From the NCBI RefSeq assembly GCF_003609635.1, contig NZ_MCIA01000034.1, positions 186,001 through 250,000 on the forward strand: a stretch of 64,000 bases of DNA. Reading direction: 5' to 3'. Source of the stretch: Lacrimispora algidixylanolytica. Lineage in GTDB: Bacteria; Bacillota; Clostridia; Lachnospirales; Lachnospiraceae. The translations under genes were made by a program, and so were the position numbers. This document shows, piece after piece, positions 7,564 to 15,699 of the stretch. Numbering within the stretch: position 1 is the first letter of the stretch; each line of letters opens with the position of its first letter. The notes under the pieces were generated by a model. It did no database searches. It saw only the letters and a list, made by a program, of their open reading frames with translations, and was not told where the DNA came from.

Positions 7564-8082
7564 TTATACTAATGTTTTAATCATAATTATATCCGTCTGC
7601 TTCTCCTCTCCCATGCTAAAAGAATGGGCACCACTTGGGATAAATCCCATTCTTTTATAAAATGCTAGTGCATTGTGATTCTCCTCCCACACTCCAAGCC
7701 ATATACATCTCTTATTAAGACTCTTGGCTACCTCGAAAGCTTTATGAATCAAATGTTCTCCAAGCTTTTTTCTTTGATATTTAGTCCTTATATAAATCCG
7801 TTCAATTTCAAATGCCTCGTCACCCATTCTTTCAGTTTGGGAATCATCTGTATTAATCTTCAAATATCCTGCAGTTTCGTTATTGTAACAGATAAAATAA
7901 AAATCCGAAAATTCATTAGCTAATTCTTCTTTAAGCTTCTCTGTACGAAACGCTTTATCAATATAGTTTTTTATGTTTTCAGGTGAATTCTGAGATTTAA
8001 ATGTATCTACGAATGTTTCTATGCCTATTTCTTTAAGTTCATCTAAATTTTCATGGTTGATCTTTTTTATACTTATCGCCAT
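7564..8082 (-). CDS. GNAT N-acetyltransferase, PaiA-like
   Basis: 172 residues of one GNAT fold. Acetyl-CoA motif A is visible as YIRTKYQRKKLGEHLI (about 97-112, with the usual Gly loop partly degenerate), followed by the WLGVWEENHNALAFYKRMGF block (about 128-147). That block and the GAHSFSMG tail resemble the PaiA polyamine acetyltransferases, so spermidine or another amine is a possible substrate, but this is only a family resemblance. Second gene of a two-gene unit, 28 bp after the MarR gene, with AAGGAG 11 bases before its ATG. Confidence 0.82.
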   Translation of the reverse strand: MAISIKKINHENLDELKEIGIETFVDTFKSQNSPENIKNYIDKAFRTEKLKEELANEFSDFYFICYNNETAGYLKINTDDSQTERMGDEAFEIERIYIRTKYQRKKLGEHLIHKAFEVAKSLNKRCIWLGVWEENHNALAFYKRMGFIPSGAHSFSMGEEKQTDIIMIKTLV

Positions 8083-8110
8083 AGTAATTTGCTGCTCCTT
8101 GATTAAAATA

Positions 8111-8563
8111 TTAATATACTCTCTTTTTTCCTTTTTTCACATTTTTCCAGTCTACTTCAATATTCCTTCTGGCTCTGCACAATAGCTGATAGAACATTTC
8201 TGTTTCTTCTTGTGTAAATCCACCTAATGCAACCTGGTTAGAATGTGTATTCTCCCGGATAATAAAAGGAAAGGCATTTAAACCTTTATTCGTTGGATAA
8301 AGTTTCTTGATTTTTTTATTCTCTTCATCATTCTTTCTTACAATGAATCCATTGATCTCAAGCTTTCTGATTGCACGTGCTGCGGTGGCCCGGTCAACTT
8401 TTATTAAATCAGCTAATTTTTCCTGAATTATGCTTGGGTTTTCACAAATTCGGACAAGATATAAATATTGACCCTTGGTTAAATCAAGTTCCTTAAATTC
8501 TATATTGCTTATAGAATCCAGAGCTCTGGATATCATCCCGATTTCTCTTAAAATTTCTGCCAT
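8111..8563 (-). CDS. MarR-family transcriptional regulator
   Basis: 150 residues with a winged helix-turn-helix in the centre: the segment IQEKLADLIKVDRATAARAI (about 56-75) is helix-turn-helix and KKLYPTNKG (about 106-114) the wing. A basic tail follows. Expected to act as a dimer binding an inverted repeat and releasing it on a small ligand. An inverted repeat overlaps its own -35 (8620-8631), so autorepression of this MarR-GNAT unit is likely. Ligand unknown. Confidence 0.87.
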   Translation of the reverse strand: MAEILREIGMISRALDSISNIEFKELDLTKGQYLYLVRICENPSIIQEKLADLIKVDRATAARAIRKLEINGFIVRKNDEENKKIKKLYPTNKGLNAFPFIIRENTHSNQVALGGFTQEETEMFYQLLCRARRNIEVDWKNVKKGKKRVY

Positions 8564-8602
8564 TATTTAATCTCCTGATCCTAGTGCAATTCTATATTTT
8601 TT

Positions 8603-8631
8603 ATTATATATTATTATTATTGCAAATGCAA
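8603..8631 (-). promoter_or_regulatory. MarR-unit promoter with overlapping operator
   Basis: TTGCAT-N17-TATAAT on the - strand. The inverted repeat TTGCA-TT-TGCAA (8620-8631) covers the -35, a good position for a MarR-type repressor. The rest of 8632-8887 shows no gene. Confidence 0.65.
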
Positions 8632-8887
8632 CAAAATCATCTCTGCCATTTCTTACTAAACCTGCAATAACTGGCATATATAAAACATTTTACTATATTT
8701 TCATTCAACACAAAAATATATATGAGAGAGTCATGAGCACGATTTACACGAAATCAAACTTTTATGTTGTTAAATGTAATTTGATTATGGTACTATGATC
8801 ATGTAACATGAATCAAACAACAAAAATAAGCCAATTCATATCTTGGATTGGGGAATTATAATATGTAGAGAAAGGCAATCAGATATC

Positions 8888-9445
8888 ATGTGTGGTAGAT
8901 ACTATATAGAGATTGATAATGCAGAATTACGTTCTATTTTAGCTGAAGTTGAGAGAAATACAGCTATCAAGGGCGGCGAAATATATCCAACCAATATTGC
9001 CCCGGTATTATCTCCGGCAGGAACCATAACGACAATGCGCTGGGGCTTTCCAAAGTTTGATGGGAAAGGTGAAATAATTAATGCCCGAAGCGAAACGGCC
9101 GCAGACAAAAATATGTTCCGGCGTCCATTTATTGAGGGGCGTTGTCTGATACCAGCTAGCTGGTATTATGAATGGGAGAAACGTGGAGATAAGAAAGTAA
9201 AATATGCTTTTATGAATTCAAATAAAGACCCCGTATGGATGGCAGGGCTGTCTAAGACAGACTTAAATACAGGGATTTCCTATTATGTTGTTCTGACGCG
9301 TCCAGCCTGGTCAGGAATCTCATTTATCCACGACCGGATGCCAGTAATCTTACCAAAAGAAATTCATAAAGATTGGCTTTTCGGACACGATCCCATAACT
9401 ACTATGAAGGGCGCCATAAATGAAGTCAGTTATGAATTGGCATAA
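8888..9445 (+). CDS. SRAP-domain protein (YedK/HMCES family)
   Basis: Shields abasic sites in single-stranded DNA by forming a DNA-protein crosslink. The active cysteine must be residue 2, exposed after Met removal, so the start is the ATG at 8888 (MCGRYY), not the in-frame codon at 8843. All key residues are present: Cys2, Asn65 in INARSET, Glu95 in WYYEW and His148 in IHDRMPVIL. 185 residues, slightly short of the usual 190-230. A TATAAT at 8857-8862 lies downstream of the longer start, further supporting the short form. Stands alone between divergent and convergent neighbours. Confidence 0.9.
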   Translation: MCGRYYIEIDNAELRSILAEVERNTAIKGGEIYPTNIAPVLSPAGTITTMRWGFPKFDGKGEIINARSETAADKNMFRRPFIEGRCLIPASWYYEWEKRGDKKVKYAFMNSNKDPVWMAGLSKTDLNTGISYYVVLTRPAWSGISFIHDRMPVILPKEIHKDWLFGHDPITTMKGAINEVSYELA

Positions 9446-9583
9446 GTATCACGTTTTTTATGTTTCCAAGATACTTTAAATATATTTCATAACCTTATCT
9501 CTGCTTGAGCTTCTTATCATGTCAAGCGCATCGGAACTCAATCGGATTTGTCCGAATAAGAAAGAGACGCCGTTAATGACCTC

Positions 9584-9673
9584 TCAATTGTTCTTATTAT
9601 GAATCGTTATTACAATAACTGCCACTACTACGATTGCTATAATTAGTAAAATAATACTTGAAAATCCAAACAT
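9584..9673 (-). CDS. Small hydrophobic peptide, one membrane helix
   Basis: 29 codons with a near-perfect AAGGAGGGG ribosome binding site. After MFGFSS comes about 18 residues of Ile, Leu, Val and Ala, then a polar HNKNN end: a single-pass membrane peptide. Not recognised. Lies past the terminator at 9716-9750. Such peptides can be toxins, small regulators or chaperones of membrane proteins; nothing here decides. The remainder of 9446-9870 is without genes. Confidence 0.55.
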   Translation of the reverse strand: MFGFSSIILLIIAIVVVAVIVITIHNKNN

Positions 9674-9715
9674 TGCACCCCTCCTTATTTCTTTACACTT
9701 ACACGATTTAAGTAA

Positions 9716-9750
9716 GAAAAACACCTATCGAACCTTAGTCGATAGGCGTT
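9716..9750 (-). terminator. Terminator on the - strand
   Basis: Stem of 11 pairs (9739-9749 with 9721-9731, one G-U) around a 7-nt loop, then TTTTT. Ends the RidA-like transcript and precedes the small ORF at 9673. Confidence 0.78.
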
Positions 9751-9870
9751 CCCTAAAAGGAGAAAAACAAACAGGTTGGCGTCACAGTTTGAGATCTACT
9801 AAATACTTTTTAAAACAGCGACTACATCTTATTATAATAGAATATTTTTATCTATATATAAGGAATCAAA

Positions 9871-10266
9871 TTATTTTGCCGCCCATATTTCAATTTCTAA
9901 CTTTATCTCTTCTAATCCTAATGCATTTACATATGCAATAGTCATTGAAGGGGAGGGATCACCAAAGAAGTCATCATATACGTTATAAAAGTAATCCCAG
10001 TCAATCGTTTCTGTTGACCATATATTAACCTTAACGACATGATCTGGTGTTAAATCTATGCTCTTTAATAGATTAGATATATTTAAAAATGTATTGTTTA
10101 CCTGTTGATTGAATTCATCCGGGAAGTTACCATCTATATCTGCTCCAACTTGTCCAGAAAAAGTGTAAAATGCTGCATGAGGCTCTATTTTTGTTATGTG
10201 AGTATATTTCCCCACTGCCCTGCTTACTCCTGAAGAATCTAATCGACTAACAACATTATTATTCAT
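9871..10266 (-). CDS. RidA/YjgF-family protein lacking the catalytic Arg
   Basis: 131 residues with the YjgF fold pattern: AFYTFSGQVG (about 32-41), the helix QQVNNTFLNISNLLKS, VVKVNIW, and the C-terminal LEIEIWA strand. True RidA deaminates reactive enamine/imine products of PLP enzymes and needs an Arg in the PARS-like strand. Here the strand reads PSMTIAYV with Met108 where Arg is expected, so classic imine deaminase activity is doubtful and another Rid subfamily is likely. AAAGGAT precedes the ATG. Preceded by a short ORF and a consensus promoter. Confidence 0.8.
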   Translation of the reverse strand: MNNNVVSRLDSSGVSRAVGKYTHITKIEPHAAFYTFSGQVGADIDGNFPDEFNQQVNNTFLNISNLLKSIDLTPDHVVKVNIWSTETIDWDYFYNVYDDFFGDPSPSMTIAYVNALGLEEIKLEIEIWAAK

Positions 10267-10350
10267 TTTAAAAAATCCTTTCTGTATTGAGATAAAATAA
10301 TTTCTACCCCTATATATTGTTATATTATATAGTTATCCTTTGATAGAAAT

Positions 10351-10419
10351 TTATTTATCGAAAACAGAAATGGAATGTTTATTATTTTCAATATTTTTAT
10401 TATATAAGTACTTTTTCAT
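10351..10419 (-). CDS. 22-codon ORF upstream of the RidA-like gene
   Basis: Starts MKKYLYNKN and ends SVFDK; hydrophilic, no membrane helix. AGGAGGTG sits 4-5 bases before the ATG and a perfect promoter lies 23 bases upstream, so it is probably translated at a high rate. The RidA-like ATG follows 84 bases after its stop on the same RNA. It may be a leader peptide or a stand-alone small protein. Confidence 0.5.
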   Translation of the reverse strand: MKKYLYNKNIENNKHSISVFDK

Positions 10420-10441
10420 TCCGGCACCTCCTGTGACACAC

Positions 10442-10470
10442 ATTATATCTATTAAAAATGATTTTGTCAA
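10442..10470 (-). promoter_or_regulatory. Sigma-A promoter of the RidA-like unit
   Basis: TTGACA-N17-TATAAT on the - strand. Confidence 0.88.
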
Positions 10471-10612
10471 CAAACCCAATAGACCCCTTAATCGAGAGTT
10501 CATTTTCTTGTTTTCGCAACACCACAGGAGAATCATATCAAAGCTTATAATTGTATTGTCACCCATCGGAAAAAGTTTGATTATTACTATCACTTAAAGA
10601 AAGTAGGTTTCC

Positions 10613-10747
10613 ATGAAAAATTTCCTTAAATTCGAATGTTGCCCTCTAAGTATGTTTACGGTTTTTTTACTGGGTATAATTATTGGTTTTATCATATCTC
10701 CGATTAAGAAAGGCGTGTATTTCGGTAATAGAGATATTAATTATTGA
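10613..10747 (+). CDS. Small membrane protein, 44 residues
   Basis: A basic N-terminus with two Cys, then one helix (MFTVFLLGIIIGFIISP, about 14-30) and a polar tail (IKKGVYFGNRDINY). I recall short clostridial proteins with a comparable GFxxSPIKKG ending but no function. The ribosome binding site (AGTAGG) is weak. The surrounding 10420-10946 has nothing else besides the promoter and terminator listed. Confidence 0.5.
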   Translation: MKNFLKFECCPLSMFTVFLLGIIIGFIISPIKKGVYFGNRDINY

Positions 10748-10901
10748 GGGATATCCATTTACCCTACTTCAGCTACTCAATCAGTTAAAGCCAACCAAAG
10801 CATCTAAGTCCTTGGTGTAATTTAACGGCGTTTATAACATATGTGAATTGCCCCTATATTGCAAATCAAACTTCACTCATTTCTACCCATTTTAAGACGA
10901 C

Positions 10902-10927
10902 AAAAAAACCTCGTAAACACGAGGTTT
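10902..10927 (-). terminator. Terminator of infC-rpmI-rplT
   Basis: AACCTCG-TGTTTA-CGAGGTT followed by seven T on the - strand. Confidence 0.9.
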
Positions 10928-10946
10928 CCGAGGTCAATATATAAGA

Positions 10947-11303
10947 TTAAGCCACTTTAGATTTTGCAAGTTCTGCTAACTTTGCAAAGCCTGCTGCGTC
11001 ATTAACAGCCATGTCAGCTAATAATTTTCTATTCAAATCTACGCCAGCGATCTTTAATCCGTGCATAAATACACTATAGGATACGCCATTGATACGAGCT
11101 GCTGCATTAATACGAGCAATCCATAACTGTCTGAACTGTCTCTTTCTTTCTTTTCTGCCTGCATAGGAGCTAGTTAATGCTCTCATTACGGACTGTTTTG
11201 CTACTCTATACTGTTTGGAACGAGCGCCTCTGTAGCCTTTAGCCATTTTTAACACTCTATTATGTTTTTTCTTAGCGTTCATACCGCCTTTAATTCTTGC
11301 CAT
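10947..11303 (-). CDS. rplT: 50S ribosomal protein L20
   Basis: 118 residues, normal length and highly conserved ([19 protein letters not shown] start). Binds 23S rRNA early in large-subunit assembly and, in Firmicutes, also binds the leader RNA of its own operon to repress it. Third gene of infC-rpmI-rplT, 29 bp after rpmI. Confidence 0.98.
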   Translation of the reverse strand: MARIKGGMNAKKKHNRVLKMAKGYRGARSKQYRVAKQSVMRALTSSYAGRKERKRQFRQLWIARINAAARINGVSYSVFMHGLKIAGVDLNRKLLADMAVNDAAGFAKLAELAKSKVA

Positions 11304-11332
11304 CGGTTTTTCCTCCTTCTTAACTTAAAATC

Positions 11333-11530
11333 TTATAGATATGGTAAGATTTTTTTCATTACTTTTGCGTTAGTTGCGTCTGTAACAATATCTTTTCTAA
11401 GGTTTCTTTTTCTCTTAGTTGATTTCTTAGTTAAGATGTGAGATTTGTAAGCTTTGTTTCTTACAAGCTTTCCTGTTCCTGTAACTTTAAAGCGCTTTGC
11501 AGCTGATTTGCTTGTTTTTAATTTAGGCAT
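11333..11530 (-). CDS. rpmI: 50S ribosomal protein L35
   Basis: 65 residues, very basic, beginning [20 protein letters not shown] as in all L35 proteins. Lies between infC and rplT, 27 bp after infC, with AAGGAGG before the ATG. Confidence 0.98.
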   Translation of the reverse strand: MPKLKTSKSAAKRFKVTGTGKLVRNKAYKSHILTKKSTKRKRNLRKDIVTDATNAKVMKKILPYL

Positions 11531-11557
11531 TGTATTTTCCTCCTTGATAATGTTTTA

Positions 11558-12064
11558 TTAGCGTTTTGCGGATAAAAACATAACCATGCTTCTTCCTTCC
11601 ACTTTAGACGGTTTGTCAATTGTAGCGATATCAGACAACTTCTCAGCGAAATCCTCTAAAATATATCTAGATTTTGACATGTGTGCCATCTCACGACCTC
11701 TGAAACGTAAGGTTACCTTAACTTTATCTCCCTTTTCGAGGAACTTCCTTGCGGCGCCCATCTTTGTGTTCAAATCGTTTGTATCAATATTAGGAGATAA
11801 ACGAACTTCTTTCATTTCGATTACCTTCTGTTTCTTTTTAGCTTCTTTGTCTTTTCTTGCCAGCTCGTAACGATATTTTCCATAGTCAATTATCTTACAA
11901 ACAGGTGGTTTCGCGGTCGGAGCAATCTTAACCAAGTCAAGCTCTGCTTCTTTTGCAAGTTGCATCGCATCTATGGTTGCCATAATTCCCAATTTTTCTC
12001 CGTTTTCACCAATCAACAGAATCTCTTTATCTCTGATCTGTTCATTAATCATTAAATCGCTAAT
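11558..12064 (-). CDS. infC: Translation initiation factor IF-3, AUU start
   Basis: Binds the 30S subunit and checks start codon and initiator tRNA pairing. The ATG at 12052 lies 20 bases past the ribosome binding site, too far. GGAGGTG is instead 7 bases before an in-frame ATT at 12062-12064, giving (M)SDLMINEQIRDKE, which aligns with the B. subtilis IF-3 N-terminus where ATT is also used. The rare AUU start lets IF-3 lower its own synthesis, as known in enteric bacteria and expected here. 168 residues, with the N-domain, lysine-rich linker (about 78-92) and C-domain all present. Confidence 0.93.
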   Translation of the reverse strand: MSDLMINEQIRDKEILLIGENGEKLGIMATIDAMQLAKEAELDLVKIAPTAKPPVCKIIDYGKYRYELARKDKEAKKKQKVIEMKEVRLSPNIDTNDLNTKMGAARKFLEKGDKVKVTLRFRGREMAHMSKSRYILEDFAEKLSDIATIDKPSKVEGRSMVMFLSAKR

Positions 12065-12267
12065 AGTCGTGCACCTCCATAATATAGTGTGTGTTGGTCG
12101 GATTCACATTGCTTGCCAATAGGCATAAAAAAAAGTAGATAGACAACGCTATCCACCACCAAAGTCTCTACACAGTACACCTATGTATCAAAGGCTATGA
12201 ACCAGGGACACTTACTCGTGCCGTGGTGAGGCGGATACCTACTTTCCTGTCTGTTGTTTCCACAACT
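12065..12267 (-). ncRNA. L20-type leader of infC-rpmI-rplT
   Basis: About 200 nt between the promoter and infC. It ends in a terminator: stem 12135-12142 with 12149-12156 and eight T (12127-12134 on +). In Firmicutes, L20 protein binds this leader and promotes termination. Upstream segments with complementary GGTGG and CCACC-type blocks could form the L20 binding structure. Leader class is assigned by position and operon. Confidence 0.78.
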
Positions 12268-12273
12268 TATATC

Positions 12274-12302
12274 ATAATACAATAAAACCGACCTTTTGTC
12301 AA
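12274..12302 (-). promoter_or_regulatory. Sigma-A promoter of the infC operon
   Basis: TTGACA-N17-TATTAT on the - strand. Confidence 0.87.
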
Positions 12303-12403
12303 TGTTTTTTTCATTTGCTTTGTGTGAAAGAAAATATGCTTGAAATACGTCTCACAAAAAGCTACCATCTAGTATGTGTAAATAATGAAAAGGAGATACT
12401 ACT

Positions 12404-12817
12404 ATGTGGTTTATTTTCGCAATCCTCTCTTCTATCTTTGCCGCTCTTACTTCTATTCTGGCAAAACTAGGGATCCAGCAAGTTAACTCAAATCTAGCTA
12501 CTGCGATCAGAACTTTAGTGGTCGTAGTCATGGCATGGGGAATCGTATTTCTTACTGGCGGTACAAGTGGAATTTCAGCGATCAGTAGGAAAAGTTGGAT
12601 TTTCTTAATCTTGTCCGGACTTGCTACGGGAGCTTCCTGGCTCTGCTATTATAAAGCACTCCAAATCGGCGAGGCTTCTAAGGTGGTTCCGGTTGACAAA
12701 TTCAGCCTTGTTCTCACCATTCTTTTGGCATTTTTAATTCTTCACGAACAAATAACCTTACATAAACTAATAGGAATATTGCTTATCACGGCAGGAACCT
12801 TTGTAATGCTTCTATAA
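12404..12817 (+). CDS. EamA-family single-domain membrane transporter
   Basis: 137 residues with five hydrophobic helices and one EamA unit, half the length of typical ten-helix DMT exporters, so it probably dimerises. AAAGGAG sits 8 bases before the ATG. Motifs include GLATGASWLCYYKALQ (about 83-98) and PVDKFSLVLTILLAFLILHE (about 105-124), typical of this short form. Substrate unknown. Single gene; its last codons form the first unit of a 20-bp tandem repeat. Confidence 0.85.
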   Translation: MWFIFAILSSIFAALTSILAKLGIQQVNSNLATAIRTLVVVVMAWGIVFLTGGTSGISAISRKSWIFLILSGLATGASWLCYYKALQIGEASKVVPVDKFSLVLTILLAFLILHEQITLHKLIGILLITAGTFVMLL

Positions 12818-12867
12818 CTAATGCAACGCTTCTATAACTAATGCAACGCTTCTACAACTAATGCAAT
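12808..12867. repeat. 20-bp direct tandem repeat, three copies
   Basis: Unit GCTTCTATAACTAATGCAAC at 12808-12827 and 12828-12847, then a third copy at 12848-12867 with two changes. The first copy contains the stop codon of the EamA gene. Confidence 0.93.
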
Positions 12868-12900
12868 ACATATAATCTAGTATAATGCTTTTAATTAATC

Positions 12901-12945
12901 AAAAAAAGATGCGCCGGCAGCTATTCCTATCGCATCTTTTTTTCT
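12901..12945. terminator. Bidirectional terminator
   Basis: AAAAAAGATGCG/CGCATCTTTTTT stem between the convergent EamA and DUF1540 genes, with A and T tracts on both sides. Confidence 0.85.
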
Positions 12946-12948
12946 TTT

Positions 12949-13263
12949 TTATCGAGTTTTAAATGTGGCACACTCAGTATGCTCCGACTGACTTGCTCCA
13001 TCTCCTGCTATGCCAATATGTTCTGCTGAACAATGGCGTCCTTCATTATAGGTACAATTTACAGCTTCACAATCTACCTCTAGACGGCTTTCTGGGGTTT
13101 TGAACAGGTTGCGGAAGGAACCATCCTTGTTTTCATCAAAGCTGCCACAGCAGGTATCGTAGGTATCTTTTGCCTGAGACCCTTCTACAATAATAGCAGA
13201 TTTACAACAGAAATTGTCAGAGTTGTGGAGACAATTCGTCACATTACAATCTAGTTTTGTCAT
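12949..13263 (-). CDS. DUF1540 Cys-rich protein
   Basis: 104 residues with two DUF1540 units, LDCNVTNCLHNSDNFCC (about 3-19) and VDCEAVNCTYNEGRHC (about 63-78). Each has a paired Cys pattern that could bind metal. AGGAGG lies 9 bases before the ATG at 13263; the longer in-frame ORF to 13362 runs through a hairpin after thrS and has no ribosome binding site. Function unknown; the family is common in spore-forming clostridia. Downstream of thrS by 119 bp. Confidence 0.85.
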   Translation of the reverse strand: MTKLDCNVTNCLHNSDNFCCKSAIIVEGSQAKDTYDTCCGSFDENKDGSFRNLFKTPESRLEVDCEAVNCTYNEGRHCSAEHIGIAGDGASQSEHTECATFKTR

Positions 13264-13382
13264 AGCATATTTCCTCCTGGCATTCTTATTGAGATTTTCT
13301 TTCAGGAAGTAGTATGTGCAATGGGGAAGGAAACTATTCTCACGAATAATCTCCTTTCCCATTCCCTTTTATAACAAATTGT

Positions 13383-15344
13383 TTATTTTGCTTCTTCAAC
13401 CACATTTACTTTTTTAATTTCTTTTGTACGAATTTCACGGCTGATATCATCCATAAAATCTGCCAATGGACGCTGTCCCTCGTCTCCGTTAAAGCGACTG
13501 CGGACGGATACTACGCCTTCCTCTTCTTCCTTCTGGCCTACAACCAGCATATAAGGAATCTTTGATAAACGGGCCTCACGAATCTTATAACCAATTTTTT
13601 CAGCACGCTCATCAATCGTTGCCAAAATTCCATTGTCTTTCAATTGAGAAACAACCTTCTTTGCGTAATCTTGATATTTCTCAGAAATAGGAAGTACACG
13701 TACCTGCTCTGGACATAACCAAGTAGGGAATGCGGCCTCATATTTTTCAATTAGCCAAGCAAGAGTTCTTTCATAACATCCAATTGATGTTCTATGAATG
13801 ATAAATGGACGTTTCTTTGTTCCATCCTTATCAACGTAGCTCATATCGAACCGCTCTGCAAGGAACATATCAAGCTGGATGGTAATCATTGTATCTTCCT
13901 TACCGTACACATTCTTCGCCTGGATATCAAGCTTAGGGCCGTAGAATGCAGCTTCTCCTACTGCTTCTGTGTATTCAATTCCGATATGATCTAAAATCTT
14001 ACGCATCATATCCTGAACTTCATCCCACATCTCTGCATTTCCCATATAGTGATCCGCTTTATCTGGATCCCACTTGGACATCTGATATGTTACATCTCCT
14101 TCAAGACCAAGAGTTGAAAGACAGTATTTTGCTAAATCCACACAACCTTTGAACTCTTCTTCAATCTGATCCGGACGAACGATCAGATGACCTTCTGAAA
14201 TCGTAAACTGGCGGACACGTGTTAGTCCATGCATCTCTCCAGAATCTTCGTTACGGAACAACGTTGAAGTTTCACCGTATCTACAAGGAAGGTCACGATA
14301 GGATTTTTGACTTTGTTTGTATACATAATACTGGAATGGACATGTCATAGGACGAAGAGCAAATACTTCATCATCCTTTTCCTCATCACCTAAAACAAAC
14401 ATGCCTTCTTTATAGTGATCCCAGTGATCAGAAATAACATATAAATCTTTCTTAGCCATAAGAGGAGTCTTTGTTCTCATATAGCCACGCTTCTCTTCTT
14501 CATCTTCAATCCATCTTTGTAGTGTCTGAATGATCTTTGCGCCCTTTGGCATCATAAGAGGTAGACCCTGGCCAATAACATCAACGGTAGCGAAAAGCTC
14601 AAGATCCCTTCCCAGCTTATTGTGGTCACGGTTCTTAATGTTAGCTAAATACTCCAGGTACTCGTTTAACTCTTCCTTCTTTGAAAAAGCAGTTCCGTAG
14701 ATACGTGTGAGCATGGCATTTTTTTCACTGCCTCTCCAGTAAGCGCCAGAGGAGGAAGTCAACTTAAAGGCTTTAATTGACTTTGTACTCATCAGGTGAG
14801 GACCTGCGCACAGATCAGTAAAATCGCCTTGGCGGTAGAAGGAAATCTCCTCGCCTTCTGGAAGATCCTGAATCAGTTCCACCTTATAAGGCTCACCTTT
14901 TTCTTCCATGAATTTGATAGCGTCTTCTCTTTTAAGGGTATAGCGTTCAATCTTTTCCCCTTCTTTAATAATCTTCTTCATCTCTGCTTCTATTTTATCA
15001 AGATCTTCTCTTGAAAAAGAAGGAATGTCAAAATCATAGTAATAACCATTTTCAATTGCTGGCCCAATGGCAAGTTTTGCTTCAGGGTAAAGTCTCTTAA
15101 CTGCCTGAGCTAAAATGTGACTTGCTGTATGACGGTATGCAGAAAGTCCTGCCGGATCATTTACAGTTAAAATACTTAAATTGCAGTCGGTTGTTATAAC
15201 TGTCCTTAAATCTACAACCTTTCCATCTATTTCGCCTGCACAGGCATTTCTAGCCAGGCCTTCGCTGATATCAGATGCGATCTCGATCACTGACATTTCA
15301 TTTGCGTATTCTTTGATTGAACCATCTTTTAATGTAATCTTCAT
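13383..15344 (-). CDS. thrS: Threonyl-tRNA synthetase
   Basis: Charges tRNA-Thr. 653 residues in the standard order: TGS domain (1-60), editing domain with HTASH (His72, His76), class II catalytic core with RPMTCPFQYYVY and the motif 3 region near RTSIGCYERTLAW, then the anticodon-binding domain (about 540-640). Good ribosome binding site (AGGAGAG). Controlled by a T-box leader directly upstream. Confidence 0.98.
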   Translation of the reverse strand: MKITLKDGSIKEYANEMSVIEIASDISEGLARNACAGEIDGKVVDLRTVITTDCNLSILTVNDPAGLSAYRHTASHILAQAVKRLYPEAKLAIGPAIENGYYYDFDIPSFSREDLDKIEAEMKKIIKEGEKIERYTLKREDAIKFMEEKGEPYKVELIQDLPEGEEISFYRQGDFTDLCAGPHLMSTKSIKAFKLTSSSGAYWRGSEKNAMLTRIYGTAFSKKEELNEYLEYLANIKNRDHNKLGRDLELFATVDVIGQGLPLMMPKGAKIIQTLQRWIEDEEEKRGYMRTKTPLMAKKDLYVISDHWDHYKEGMFVLGDEEKDDEVFALRPMTCPFQYYVYKQSQKSYRDLPCRYGETSTLFRNEDSGEMHGLTRVRQFTISEGHLIVRPDQIEEEFKGCVDLAKYCLSTLGLEGDVTYQMSKWDPDKADHYMGNAEMWDEVQDMMRKILDHIGIEYTEAVGEAAFYGPKLDIQAKNVYGKEDTMITIQLDMFLAERFDMSYVDKDGTKKRPFIIHRTSIGCYERTLAWLIEKYEAAFPTWLCPEQVRVLPISEKYQDYAKKVVSQLKDNGILATIDERAEKIGYKIREARLSKIPYMLVVGQKEEEEGVVSVRSRFNGDEGQRPLADFMDDISREIRTKEIKKVNVVEEAK

Positions 15345-15383
15345 TTGCCCTACTCTCCTTTGCTTTGTTCATAATCTAATAAA

Positions 15384-15647
15384 TAAAAAAAGTCCCTTCC
15401 CATATGTTTCCATACAGAAAGGGACGATTTAATCATAATAAATCGCGGTTCCACCCTAGATTGAGGGGACAATAATGTCCAAACCACTTCATTTGATGAT
15501 AACGGAATCACCGTTCCCGATTAAGGGACGCTCCAAGATGGTTTTCTCATTACATTCCTGTAAAGCACTTTCACCAAATATGCTTCTCTCTGGACTTTCC
15601 TGCAATGATACTGTTCTTTTCAACGCGTTTCCAATATTGTTTTCTAT
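15384..15647 (-). ncRNA. T-box leader of thrS
   Basis: Contains the T-box sequence AGGGTGGAACCGCG (15444-15457, - strand) and a terminator with GTCCCTT/AAGGGAC arms and seven T (15384-15425). Uncharged tRNA-Thr would favour antitermination. An ACC triplet in the Stem I region (AAAACCATC) fits a threonine specifier, though I did not fold the RNA. Confidence 0.93.
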
Positions 15648-15653
15648 GTTTTG

Positions 15654-15681
15654 ATTATAGCATGGTTAAGCATTTTGTCAA
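15654..15681 (-). promoter_or_regulatory. Sigma-A promoter of thrS
   Basis: TTGACA-N16-TATAAT on the - strand. Confidence 0.88.
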
Positions 15682-15699
15682 GATACATGATAAAATTTC

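Noticed and set aside
8843-8887. Longer start for the SRAP protein
   Set aside because: The catalytic Cys must be residue 2, and a TATAAT lies downstream of that start.
12949-13362. 137-residue form of the DUF1540 protein
   Set aside because: Its extra N-terminus has no family similarity; AGGAGG fits the ATG at 13263.
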